A model generated the notes under the pieces. That model did not search any database and had not been told where the DNA came from. It saw nothing but the letters and a program-made list of their open reading frames with translations. Both the position numbers and the translations under genes were made by a program. A DNA stretch of 64,000 bases from Phycomyces nitens (Eukaryota > Mucoromycota > Mucoromycetes > Mucorales > Phycomycetaceae), in contig JAHRBC010000007.1 in assembly GCA_022702545.1 (NCBI GenBank), forward strand, positions 930,001 to 994,000. The letters are read 5' to 3'. This document shows, one piece after another, positions 33,310-44,605 of the stretch. How positions within the stretch are numbered: position 1 is the first letter of the stretch; each line of letters starts with the position of its first letter.

Positions 33310-34472
33310 AAAATGATTACGACTATTGTTGGGGACTCCAAAGGTTTAATCACCTGTTTGGAGCAAACAGTAAAGGAGATTGTTGATGCCCAGACAGTCA
33401 TTAGCACCACTCCGGTCAGCCAAAACATGGCAGTAGAGATCCAGAGGATGCCTGATTTTCGATTCCTTTTGGAGGAGAATCATGTTCCTGGAAAAAGACA
33501 TCGTCAGATATCTGTAAGTTTTGTTAGAAAACATAGTGATGGTAAATATATTAAATGCTTTATTCATAGAAAATGATCAATGCTTACTTGAAAAAGCCAG
33601 ATTTTAAACACATTGATCCTTTAAAAGAAGCTGAAAACGATGCAAAACCAGGGTGGTGCCTGACCAGCTACTTTAAGGGTGGATACAACCATGGTTTGGC
33701 CATGGTATTGATTGCCAACCTGAGAAACCAGGAAGCTTCTGTTGGGGTCGCAACAAGCAATCTTGCTAGAATGGTTAAAAACCATTTCTGCAATCAGGTG
33801 TGTCAGTTTTGCAGATCTCCAGAGGCTGCGGATAAAAAATGATTAGCATCTAGAAGGCATCAGCGCAGTGTGGCAGTAAGTTTTGGGCAATCACTTTAAT
33901 AAATATAGTTTTATTTAAATTGATGAAATAAATATCTAGCTTCTTCGACGTCGTTCTGGTGCATATGCCAAGTATAAAGAACAGATTGACCGAGAGATGG
34001 GAAAGTCTGACTGTGTCAAGGTGTTGCAAAAGGCCGCAATGTCACACTGGAAAAATATACGCAAATCATAGAAATAACAGGTGTTGGTTATTGGGATATT
34101 ATGTAACATAATAATACTTGACAGCATAATATTATAGAATACCTAGCTGACATAATATTGGATTTTTGCCCAAATGGTATTGATTACTTTGTCATTATGA
34201 AAGGGAGCTTAGGTACATTATCTGTGTGCAAACCTTAATTGAAAGCCAAGTATCTGTAAAATTACAAATATAGATTACTAAAAAACCCCATTTATAAACC
34301 ACCTGGATTTGAGAGGGCTGTTATTTTTTCAATACTAGGTGGTTTTGGCTGCCTATTGATTCATTCTATTGGATCAATTGCTTCAACAATATCTGGTATT
34401 GATTAGATTTTTAAAAAAACACATTTGATATTGATTTTGTTTTGGTAGGATATAATAATTTTGTATATTTTA

Positions 34473-35296
34473 TTATAATATTTTTATTTGTAAAAGCACT
34501 AGCAATAATATAATCTCTTGCTCTGGACTACATGGTCTTATTCTAATAATACGTCTAATGGTTCTTGCAGACCATATTTTATTTCCTACTTGAAAAACAT
34601 AGATTCCGATTATATTTACCTGACTAAGTTTTATAGTCTAGCAATAGAATAAAAGAGCACATTTTAGATTTTTTGTTATAGCATTTTATAGAGTTGAAAG
34701 GCAAGGTACTTACTTGGCAATTAGGTATTTCATTAAATTAAAGAAACCAGAGTATACTGATATAAACAAGCCAGTATATATTCATATGCTTGTAATAACG
34801 GATACATTTGGGCATGGATATACTATAATTAATATTAGAAAAATATTTTTAACAAGAGAAATAGTTCAAAATACATACCTTTGGCAGTTGAATAAATGGA
34901 TATTTGGTTTACTAAGAGTATACAACGTAAACTGCAATCATGTTAGAGCAATGTCTTTTTTATAAATGAGAAAGTAAAGAAAGGAAGAAATACATACATA
35001 GGTGCAATAATAACTTTTTTGATAAACATGGATTATAAAATGATATCATGGCAAGTCGCGGCTATTTGAAAATATTATGGTAAGAGACATGACCAACGTG
35101 TAAAGAATGTGATTGATAGTAATTACCTTTTGTATAAAAGAAATCTGATGTTTGGCACCCTATGTGTATATAATGTAAGGTGCGAGAATTTTAGGTGATA
35201 TACTTACATAGTGTTAAAGAGCAGAAAAAGGATAAAAGAATAAAAAATAAAAATTACGATTAAAATATCTATGCCCCCTGAAATATGCATGGACAT
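34473..35296 (-). pseudogene. ORF3 of element C: small multi-exon hydrophobic protein
   Basis: This is the mirror image of ORF3 in B: start ATG at 35296, last stop TAA at 34475-34473, with the same splice sites. It shares the in-frame TGA of B in exon 3 (DLP stop YHF). Differences from B include silent changes such as ACA/ACG, CCC/CCA and CAG/CAA in the inferred frame, alongside some replacements. The hydrophobic first exon is kept (DILIVIFIFYSF). It is divergent from ORF2 of C (35565). No known family is recognised. Confidence 0.45.
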
Positions 35297-35564
35297 TCTC
35301 TCTTGCTTTGAAATCGGAGAGTCATGTTAATTATACATTGAAAGTGCCCAAGAAAAAGGTTTTGGTCTATATATTAATAGGAATTTGACTCCGTCTTGGT
35401 TTATAGACAAAGTATAATAGAGTCTCTTATATTCTTATTAATATCTACATATACTTCTTTACTCTTTCAATAACTCTAACCACCATCTTCTTTATCATGT
35501 AAGTTCATAATGGGCTATCAAAATATATTATATATGCTGATTTATTTATTGAATAATTAAGAAA

Positions 35565-36749
35565 ATGGCACCAAGAATCAATACCACCAGAAATGCATCT
35601 GCAAATGGATCAATGTCCAGACCATTGATTAATACTGTCAGCAATGGCCATGTAGGACCTGTTCGTCCTTCTCTTGTTCCTAGACAAGATGTTGTTGGGG
35701 TTTCCAGAGAGGAATTTGATAACATAGTCAACCTCTTGTCCACCTTGGACAAAAAAATGACAACTATGTGCAATGATATTGGCACACTCAAGGATAGTGG
35801 AAGCAAAATGATGACTTCCGTGGATGGTCTTGTCTTTGATGCAATGAAGAGACAAGAAGCTCCTCAGTTGGCCAGTCCACAGGCTATCCAGAGTAGTAAT
35901 TTTGAGATCCAACTGCAAGATGTTGTTGGCAATAGCAGAAATCCAAAGATCTCAGTAAATATTAAAAGTAAACACTGCTTGAATCATTATTAATCAATAT
36001 AAACTAGAAACTCATTCGTGATTGCCTCAGAAACATGAATCTCAACACTGATGATCCCCAAACAATAAGTGAGAATGATGCAAAGATGACTTGGGATGTC
36101 AGTGTTGGGTTGTCTGATAAGGTCAACAAGAATGTGGCAGATGACTTGTTGGTGTATCTGCATGGCCAGAGTGAGTCTGCCTTTGTTCCAACAAAAGAAT
36201 TATGTGGTATGATAGTAAACAACTATTACAACTGCATGGCCAACAGCAAGCTCTCGTTGGAAGGCAAACTAGCAAAAAAAGAGGCAAACAGAAGAGGCAA
36301 TTGCAAGACAGATGTAGGTGGCTCTATAAAAATAAGAGAAACATAAATATATTTATTATTATATTTTTTAGCTCTTCAAGAGACAGAAGAGAACATTTGC
36401 CAAACACAAGGCCACCTCCATCAAAAAGTTTGGGAGAGACTACAGTGGCGTCTTTTATAAAGATGTCATGTCTGATGATGAAAGTGATACAGACACAACT
36501 GTAACAGTGCTTCGCCCAAGCTGGCAAAGTGATGAGGTAGCTATAACATATATTTCCACTTTTATTATATGTTTAACAAAGAAAATATTTTGATAGTTGA
36601 ATGAGTTCTTTGACTTTCTTGATACTCTTGCAATAAGTGATTTGGGAAAGAGAGCAGGCCAGCTGAAGGCTTGCCATCACGTAGTTGTATCAAAAGCAAT
36701 TCCTCGTGGCTTAGTAGCCAAAATGCCCACGTAGACAAAACGTGAATAA
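35565..36749 (+). CDS. ORF2 accessory protein of element C (four exons, near intact)
   Basis: The exons are 35565-35954, 36008-36313, 36372-36536 and 36597-36749, all phase 0 with GT-AG introns; the ancestral length is 337 residues. Exon 1 begins MAPRINTTRNAS and has a predicted helical REEFDNIVNLLSTLDKK. Exon 2 carries ENDAKMTWDVSVG and a basic KLAKKEANRR end. Exon 3 is basic (LFKRQKRTFAKHK), then acidic MSDDES, ending PSWQSDE. Exon 4 is the conserved C-terminus. A TAG at 36732-36734 (TGG in B) trims the last five residues. No recognised domain; the charge pattern would suit a nucleic-acid or protein-binding partner of the transposase, but this is a guess. Confidence 0.75.
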
Positions 36750-36877
36750 ACAATTACTTGCATCTCTCATTCCTATACGTTTATTAATATTGTTTTGAAT
36801 ACACAAGTATTGTATGTTTTATATAAGATAGTGAAAGATAATAATAATAATAATAATAATAGAAAAGAAAAAGAAGT

Positions 36878-39800
36878 CTAAGCATAAAGCTTTCTAGGCA
36901 AGGGAATGACAAGAACTTTGGCTGCACCACGACCAGAAATATGATTGCCTATCACAATTGGTGAAAGGATGCGATGGACAGGCAAAATATTATCATAGTT
37001 GTACTTTTGAAAAGTCGGCTTATACAGCTCAATACCCTGGTTGATTCTTGGTTGATGGTAAGGGATTTCATACCACTCAACAAAAGCAAAAACATGCTGA
37101 GGATTCAGGCGCACAAGAAAGTTGGCTGGAGTAGGGGTTGGCGAAAAATTGTGAACGAAAAGATATTTAATACGACCAGCGTATATCTCCCCAGAATTAC
37201 CGTTTTTCTCAATATACATTGCCTGGATATATGAACCTCTTCCGTTTGCCCCCTCACTGCCTTTATAGACTTGTCCAAGAAGATTTATCGAGGTAAACTT
37301 CTGGATTCTGTCATTGACAAAGTTTGTGCTTCTAATGATGTTCTTTGCACTGCAAAGATCATCATTGGCATATTCCATCTTGTAATACTTCAGCAGGCAG
37401 TCGTACTCAATTTTCCTCATTGTTGTTGGTGTTTTCAGGACCAATGGCAGGGCAGATGACAGAAGGGGCTCATTGCCAAACGTTTGCTTTGTTGGATCCA
37501 TTGCTGATTCCAAAAAGGCAGGGAGAGAAAAAATTGACAGCCTATTTTGCTGAGGTGCAAACACAGTGGTGGGAGACAGTCTGTTGAACAGAGCAAGATG
37601 ACTTGGGCTGGTGATGGTGGCAAGATGAGCTTGGTAAAAGTCACCTTTTGAACCACTTTGGACAAACTTATTCATGTATGTCTTCTCAAAACTGGCTTTA
37701 TGATTGGTATTAAAGTCTTTGACAAGCCCATTGTAGTGTTCAAAGCTGAACAGCCAATATCCATAAATGGGCCCGAAATCATTAATTGTCTCTTTTAAAT
37801 GGAGGTGAAGGTGCATGTTTGGGGACAGGACATCATGCTTGTACAACTCTTCACAACCACTGCAGAATCTCTCCAGACTACTATGAGCATGCTCAATCTC
37901 TTCTTCAGTTATTGTTGGTTTTGTCAATAACCGGCAGGCATCAACAAACTCGATCCAGTTGGCAAACAGGTCATCTTGCAGTCATCCCTTCAACACAACA
38001 GGCGAGTAAATCAAGCACCATGATTTCCATTCATCTGCCTTTATGAATGGAAATCCCTTTGCAATTTTGGTGGCAAGAGTGGCATATTCTGAAGGCAATG
38101 TGATTGTGTTTGCCTCAACCTGCATCTCACAAAGGTTGTTATCATCAAGATGACCACACAGGATCCACTTTTCCATCATGCGCTTGGCCATTCCAAGGAA
38201 GAGGTTATGCATCGAGTCCACAATGGTTGCCCTGACTGGCTCAAAGTATGAAAGGCAGTGAAGCTCAGACCACTGCACTCCATTCTCAACTTCCAATTGC
38301 TTTCTCTCTGTCAAGCTTGCTACGTTTTTCCACATGATGGCATGCTGGCGGTTCTCTTCTTTTGTGCGGCCAATCTACTCTGAAGAGTTGAATCCAGAAT
38401 AGTCAACAATGGATGTGCCTTCAAAATGGAAAAAGTGCCAATTGCACTTATGGCATGTGTTTCTGCTGTTGTGAGAAGTGAATCCGCATATCTTTCTTGC
38501 AGCAGGTATATCACATGCAACCATCAGCAGAGCAGCACGAACCAAAGCACCAGAACGACTATATGTATCAATACTGATACCAGTGTACAGATCCTTGAGC
38601 TCATCAACAAGGGGGCGCAGGTAGTTGTTGATCTCAGCAGTGCTTGCTTCTTTGGGACCTGGCATGAGCCCAATGAGAATCACATTCTCTATCTTATTAC
38701 GTTCATCTCTTGGCAAATTGTTGATGGTAAGATATATTGCACCGCAAGAATAAGTTACCCCATCGAAAGGCTGGAAACAATCGATGTTGAGTGTTAACAG
38801 CAATGATCTTTCTTTGGCCACAAACTGCATGCCATCCTCGTCCACAAACTCCTTCTACATCTTTCCATCATAAACATCAAACATAGTGCCAGGAACCTTT
38901 GGACCACGATTCCACATGTTGATGGCTGTTTCAAATGAAGGACGCTTGAAAAGCTTTGCCAAGGCAGTTTTCAGCAAGTTGTATACAAAAGTGCGCTTTG
39001 CAGTCAATCCATTACTAATTCCAGACTTGAACAGACTGTTTCCACATTCATTCTGGCGGCCAAGTTTCTTTCCAGTACAACAATTAGGTACTTCACTATT
39101 GCTTTTATACAGAGTGTGACAATCACTGCATGCAACAAATGTTGACACACCACTTGTCATAGCACTGTATCCAGTCATCTTCTTTAAACCGGGGATACTT
39201 GTTGGGAGTCTGAAGCTTTCCCCATAGTGCTCCAAGATTGCGTTAATGAATGAAATCAATATCACGGCACCCTCATCAACAACAAAGGAAGAAATAAACA
39301 TGACAAGAAAAATGGCTATCAATCTATGCCATAGATCTTCAGGAAGATTGGCTGAATTCTCTGTGAGTATTAATGATAATTAAATATTAATATCTTTTAT
39401 CCAAAGGCACTAGCAACACTTGTTTATTGCTGACCTTCACCCTGCTCGGCCTCTTCTTCCTCGGCATCTTCATCAGACAATTAATGCTCAGATGAATATT
39501 CTTCAATGAGCTCATCTGTTCCAAAAAGAAAATCTTCGGCCGAAAGAGGTAAGAACCCATTGGGATATTCTATGGATGACGGTACATCATTAGAGTAACT
39601 GTCATCTATTAAAACCGAGTATAAGTAAAGTGTATATTGAGTATAAAAAATAAAATACTATGTACATTCAATGTCCTCTTCAAATTCAAATGCTTCCATG
39701 TCCACATCAACACTGCTTTGTTAGACGGGCAAGACTATTTAAAATATTATTAATATTACAGCCCACACTATATAATAGCCATTTTATTTGCGATTGATAT

Positions 39801-39939
39801 TTCTATCCAATTCTCTCTCTTTGTCACTCTGAGCATGATGCTTGGCAGTTCTTTTGGCAGTGATCATGTAGCCAGCAGGATTGCAAACGCATTTTGAGCA
39901 TCGGCATTCAACTTCATTAGCATTGGGAATGGCAAACAT
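36878..39939 (-). pseudogene. tnp2-like transposase of element C (multiple stops)
   Basis: It has the same four-exon plan as B, with ATG at 39939. The main exon holds LFLGMAKRMM, CDIPAARKICGF and the LNIDCFQPFDG block (W of B changed to C). Stops are at about 38852 (TAG for TGG after DGKM), 38372 (TAG for TGG after FNSSE) and 37979 (TGA for an arginine codon after VVLKG). The C-terminal 349 residues are open and end RKLYA at 36878. It converges with ORF2. Confidence 0.9.
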
Positions 39940-40566
39940 TTTTTAAGGTTTATATCAAAAGAGAATATATAACAGCAGTAGTTTATTGCCCGTTCCTTTA
40001 TAGTTTTATTATTACTTTCAGGTACTCCGTAATCTATCTAACCAATAAGATATGCTTATATCTGTCAATGATACTAACCAAAGGATTTTCCCTGAGTTGC
40101 AATTTTTCATATACTGTTATTGATAATAACACCCCACAATTAATCATTGATTTAACACCATTTTTGCAGTGGTCAGATGATGAGACTGATGGCAAAGATC
40201 AGCTCACAGCTTACCGACCAAGCTGGAGAAGTGATGAGGTAATGTATATTTAAATATTATTCTTTATATTAAAAATTAAATATACTTAATTATTATAATA
40301 TAGCTCCAAAAGTTCCTGGGCATGGTTGATGATTTTGCTTCCCAGTCTTTGAAGAAGAAAGCAGCCCAATTGTTGAAGCGTGTTGCAGCTGTGAAAGAAG
40401 CTGAACTGCCTGTTGATTTAGCAGTCCCACTCTCTCAATGGGCTGTAAAAAATAATTAAATATATTCTATTTTGTTCTATTTTGCTCTATCTTATTTATC
40501 CAAGCCATATATTCCCAATATTTTTGATTATGTTGATAGTAAAAAAAAATGGTATTATATATCTAT

Positions 40567-42932
40567 TTATGCATATATTTTTCTAAGTAAAGGGACAATA
40601 AGCATCTTAATGTTTCCACTTTCTGTTATATGCTCTCCAATGGCAACTGACAACAGAATACGGTGTACTGGCAGAATGTTTTGGTAATCGCCTCTGGTAA
40701 ACGTTGTCTCGCACAGCTCTACATCTTGCTCACTTCTTACATCTTGGCTAGCAGTCCGGTACCACTTGACATATGCAAAAACATGCTGATCAAATTGGCC
40801 AGTTCTTGGATCGTAAATGGCGTTTGAAAAAAGGTATTGGATTTGGCCAGTGAATGCACTAATCCCACAGTCATTGTTCTCACCAAATAATGCTTGTATG
40901 TATGATCCACAGTTGGCCCTACCATTGCTACCTTTATAAATCTGGCCGAGAAGATTGATAAAAAGAATCTTCTGAATCATATTGTTAATCATTTTCTGGC
41001 CAAAAACCACATCTCTATAGCTCCGTAAAGAGTCATTGCCATATGATGTCCGGTAGAATTCGAGCAAGTGGGCATACTCTTCTTCTTTCATTGGACTGTG
41101 TGCACTGAGAGTGAGAGGGTGGGCAGAGGGTGGTAATGGCTCATTTCCCTTGACACCAAAGATGTTTGATTCAGCAAAGGCAAGAAAGTTTTTCAGATTG
41201 AATCCAGTGGGAGAGATGGGAGCATATGGCGTGGAGACGATGGGGACAGCAGGAATATTATTTACAAGTTCAGAGATCAAGAAAGTGTGTGATTCGTTTT
41301 CCATGAATGGCAGGATTCCACAAGCAAGGTCAACTTTACAAACGTCCTCAAGGTACTTTCTCATAAAGGTTCCCTCAAAACCATCTTTCTTATTTGTGGA
41401 GTAGTTTTTCAAGATACCATTGTATCTTTCAAAGCTGAATAGCCAATATCCATATACTGGGCCAAAGTTCAGGATCATTTCTTGAAGATGAAGATGCAGA
41501 TGCATATTCGGTGAGATGAATTCTATGCCGTATATGTTTTGACATTGACGACCAAACAACTCCAGACAGTAGTGTGCCTCAGCCAATTCATCTTTGGATA
41601 TGCTCGGTCTTGCCAAGTATCTGCATGCATTTACAAAACACATCCAGTTGTCAAGATTCTCACGCGGTAAACGGCCCAGCAAAAGAACAGGAGAGTAGAC
41701 CAGGCACCAAGATCTCCACTCGTCAGCCTTCATGAAAGGAAAATCCTTTCCAATTTTCTTTCTTAATGACGTGAAATCTGAGGGAAGGACCATGGTCTCG
41801 GCCTGTTGCTGCATTTCTGTCAAGTGTCTATTGGTAATCAGGTCAGCTGATCTCCACTTCTCCATCATACGTTTTGCGGTTCCCAGAAAGAGGTTATGCA
41901 TGGGGTCAATGATGGTGCACTCAACTACATTAAAGTACTCAAGATTATGGAGTTCCAACCAGCGGACACCATTCTCTCTTTCCATCCTCTTCTGTTTAGT
42001 ATCATTCAACACATTTTTCCAGGCAGCAGCATGTTGGCAGTTTTCGATGTCTGTTTGAGCCACCCACTCAGAGAAAATGAACCCAGAATAGTCCATTCCA
42101 GTATTTTCAGGAAGGCAAGAAAATCTGCAATTACACTTGTGGCAGGCGTTTGTACTGGCATCAGATGTACATCCACATGTTTTGCGAGCTGCAGGAATAT
42201 CACAAGCAACCAAAAGAAGAGCTGCACAAACAAGAGCACCAGAAGGATAATGGAAGGTCGGCATTATGATGCCACCATATAGTTTCTTGAGTTCAACAAC
42301 AAGAGGGGCCAACTAGTGATTGATTTCACTCGTTCTTGCTTCTTTCTGACCTGGCATCAAACCAACAAGGACCACATTCTCTTTCTTGTATCTCTCCTCT
42401 CTTGGCAAGTTGTTGATCGAAAGGTAGATTGCTCCACAAGAATAAGCAACCCCATCAAAAGGCTGAAACCAATCAATATTCAATGTGAGCATCAGAGACC
42501 GCTCATGGGCTACAAATTGCACATCGTTTTGGTCTTTCAGTGCAACCCACTTTGCTCCATCATAGATATCAAACAGTGTGTCAGGAACTTGTTGTCTGAA
42601 CCTCCAATGGTTGACCATGCATTCAAATTCAGGATGGCGAAAGAGAGAAGACAAGGTCTTTGTGACTGAGTTATACATGTACACCCTTTTTGGTGGAGCC
42701 AAGCTACTGGATGATCCCAAGAAAAGCTCATTTCCGCACATAATTCCGGAAAGCTTTCTGAAAGTACAGCACTGTGGAACCATCTCGGACTCGGAATATA
42801 TCTTGTGGCATTCACCACAGGCCACATAACGTTGAACTCCTTTTGTTACTGAATTCAACCCCGTCATATTGTAGAGGGCATTCAGACTCAATGGCAGGCG
42901 GAATGATTGCCCAAATTGAGCCAAAACCTCAT
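40567..42932 (-). pseudogene. tnp2-like transposase of element E (5'-truncated, one stop)
   Basis: The frame runs from NNEVLAQFGQSFRLP (cut at 42932 by an LTR) to LLRKIYA at 40567. The core is present: TLNIDWFQPFDGVAYSCG, NLPREER, MPGQKEA, CDIPAARKTCG, CHKCNC and DPMHNLFLGTAKRMM. A TAG near 42313 (INH stop LAPLV, where relatives have Tyr) interrupts it. It is clearly diverged from A, B and C, for example in its C-terminal third. The acidic and Cys-rich N-terminal exons are missing. Confidence 0.88.
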
Positions 42933-43288
42933 TGTTGTGGGTAGAGTAAAAATAAGAAAGATATGAAAGAATTCATAAGAACTTGTGTAGCGTGTTTATT
43001 ATCAAGAAAAAGGTTGTCTTTCTACACAGAACTAACTACTGATATTTATATGTTTTCTGATTTATAATTCAGTATATGCTTTGGTAATATTTATCATGAT
43101 GAGTCATCTTCCAGAAGTATTGTCTTTCTGGAAAGATCCAGAGAGACCTATTGATATGATACTTCTCCAGTCAGATCAGCCAGAGAGCTTTGGTAAAGAA
43201 GAGCATTTATGCTATTGGTAATATTTTAATATTCCGACCCAGATACTTGGGTAATGTTTTAGAATTATTAATTCATTGTAGTTGTAGT
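42933..43288 (+). repeat. Partial LTR, second copy of the 618-bp solo-LTR family
   Basis: It starts TGTTGTGGGTAG inside the E transposase and matches 32692-33055 in the same orientation. It stops at 43288, where the 3' LTR of G3 begins. The remaining ~260 bp should lie on the far side of G3 but are not found, so the right flank has been lost. Confidence 0.8.
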
Positions 43289-43515
43289 TGTAGCAAAATT
43301 ACTAAAACACGATAAGTCAATTTTACTTGATATTTATTTCTCAAAGTAAAAGAGAAACTAAAATTCTGTCTGTTGTAGGATTTGTGTATAAATACTTGAC
43401 TGGGTGTTAATAGGGCTTTTAGATATTAGTGTAACTTAAATCTACTTGAGTGGATTTTGTTACTTAGTTTTTGTTAAGCCAATTTGTAATAGTATTTAAA
43501 GGTGGTTTTACCACA
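43289..43515 (-). repeat. 3' LTR of G3
   Basis: It is 227 bp, and its reverse complement begins TGTGGTAAAACCACC and ends GCTACA. It matches the G2 LTRs and the solo LTR at 61748-61973. The polypurine tract ccccccag (plus strand) follows at about 43517. Confidence 0.93.
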
Positions 43516-44217
43516 CTCCCCCCAGCCAGGTTCAATTATGATTGAAACGACTTGTTAGTCTAATAATCCAAAAAAACAAAACAAAACAAAAAAAAAACTG
43601 ACTTGGATAAAAAAAAAAAAATGTGAAAAATAAAAGTTTTAGAGTTTACGAGGTCGTCCTCTCTTTCGTACAGGTTGGTTTTGGACGGTGGTAGGTAAAG
43701 TTATTGTCCGTGTGCGTTTTGTCCCAATTGTTATAGCATTGGAATTGGTAGTTGGTACATCGCTATCGGTTTTTCTTGGACGCCCTCTTTTACGAACAGG
43801 TTGTATGACTGTAGCGACCTTAGCAAGCATTGCTTTGCTTTTTTGTTCTTCCAGTCTTTTCCAGTACTTGCGAATGGGTTCCGGTGAGTGAAATTCGCTA
43901 GCCAAAATCCAAGAATTTTCACGTTCTCCAAGTCCTTTCCATTTGACCAAAAATAGATGAGATTGACTTGCGTCTTTATGGTCTCGTATTTCGTCTACTT
44001 CGACATATTCATCTTCGATAGCAGTTTCATCAATGTTCACCACTTTTAGTTCTGATGGTGTATAGTCACGATGTAATAGCTCATTCGTTTCATCGCGCAA
44101 TACATAGTTGTTACTTTCCGTTTTGCGAACGACTACAAATGGACCTTCGAATAGTGGCAATAGTTTTGTATCTCTCAATGGTAATCGTACCATGACTGTT
44201 TGTCCCAAAGGTATATC

Positions 44218-44559
44218 TGTTGTATTTGGCATAATGGTATATCAGAGAAAAGTGATATATAAACCCAGATAGCTGGATTATCTAAAATCAAGACAAACTA
44301 TACCATCCAGAAATCCTTATCCAAATATGAAAATACCATACCCAATCTATTGTGGGACAAAGTCCCAAAATACCTATTAACTAATAACACAGCTATTATG
44401 ATAATGAATATCCAAGCTGATAAGAATTATAACAATAATTATAAATACTAAGTTAACACACTTCTTGAATCAAGGACGGGATATAACTTTAACTTTTTCT
44501 CAATCACAATAAAGAGCCTCAAAGTATCCACCGTCCCTTTTCTACTACCAAATATCACA
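44218..44559 (+). repeat. 5' LTR of G4
   Basis: It is 342 bp, TGTTGTATTTGG to AATATCACA. A TATA-like gatataac lies at 44480 and aataaa at 44509. Beyond the LTR, 44565-44572 (tactttga) is complementary to tcaaagta at 44519-44526 within it. No TGG tRNA primer site adjoins. Confidence 0.95.
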
Positions 44560-44605
44560 TTTTTTACTTTGAACCCTCGCTTCTATAAAAAACACTATCC
44601 AAAAA

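Larger units (their letters stand above)
34045..40171 (-). mobile_element. CACTA-like DNA transposon C (6127 bp), nested in E
   Basis: The termini are CACTGGAAAAATATACGC (34045) and, inward from the right, CACTGCAAAAATGGTG (40171). The flanks are gtca at 34041-34044 and 40172-40175, an exact 4-bp target duplication whose removal restores an exon of E. It is a sister of B in the opposite orientation. The transposase has several nonsense codons, ORF2 is nearly intact and ORF3 is present. Confidence 0.93.
32468..40459 (+). pseudogene. ORF2 accessory gene of element E, split by a solo LTR and element C
   Basis: The start is ATG at 32468, and codon 8 is TGA (32489-32491). The first exon breaks at 32691 and resumes at 33315 after the solo LTR. 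Removing the LTR and one aaaat joins LADQIK to MITTIVGDSK, matching LDKKMTTM in copy C. Further exons lie at about 33573-33840 (HIDPLKEAENDAKPGW, aligning with TDDPQ-ENDAKMTW in C) and 33940-34044. The last is split by element C: removing C and one gtca joins KAAMS to DDETDGKDQ. The final exons end at 40238 and run 40304-40459 (TAA). The function is unknown. Confidence 0.75.
31001..42932 (-). mobile_element. CACTA-like DNA transposon E (truncated, host of C)
   Basis: The left terminus CACTGCAAAAAGC at 31001 lies inside the Helitron Rep coding region. ORF2 (+) runs 32468-40459 and transposase (-) 42932-40567. The element contains a solo LTR (32692-33309) and element C (34045-40171). The right end is lost: the transposase is cut at 42932 by a second LTR of the same solo-LTR family. 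The proteins are diverged from those of A-C but have the same plan, so E is an older or different subfamily. Confidence 0.75.
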
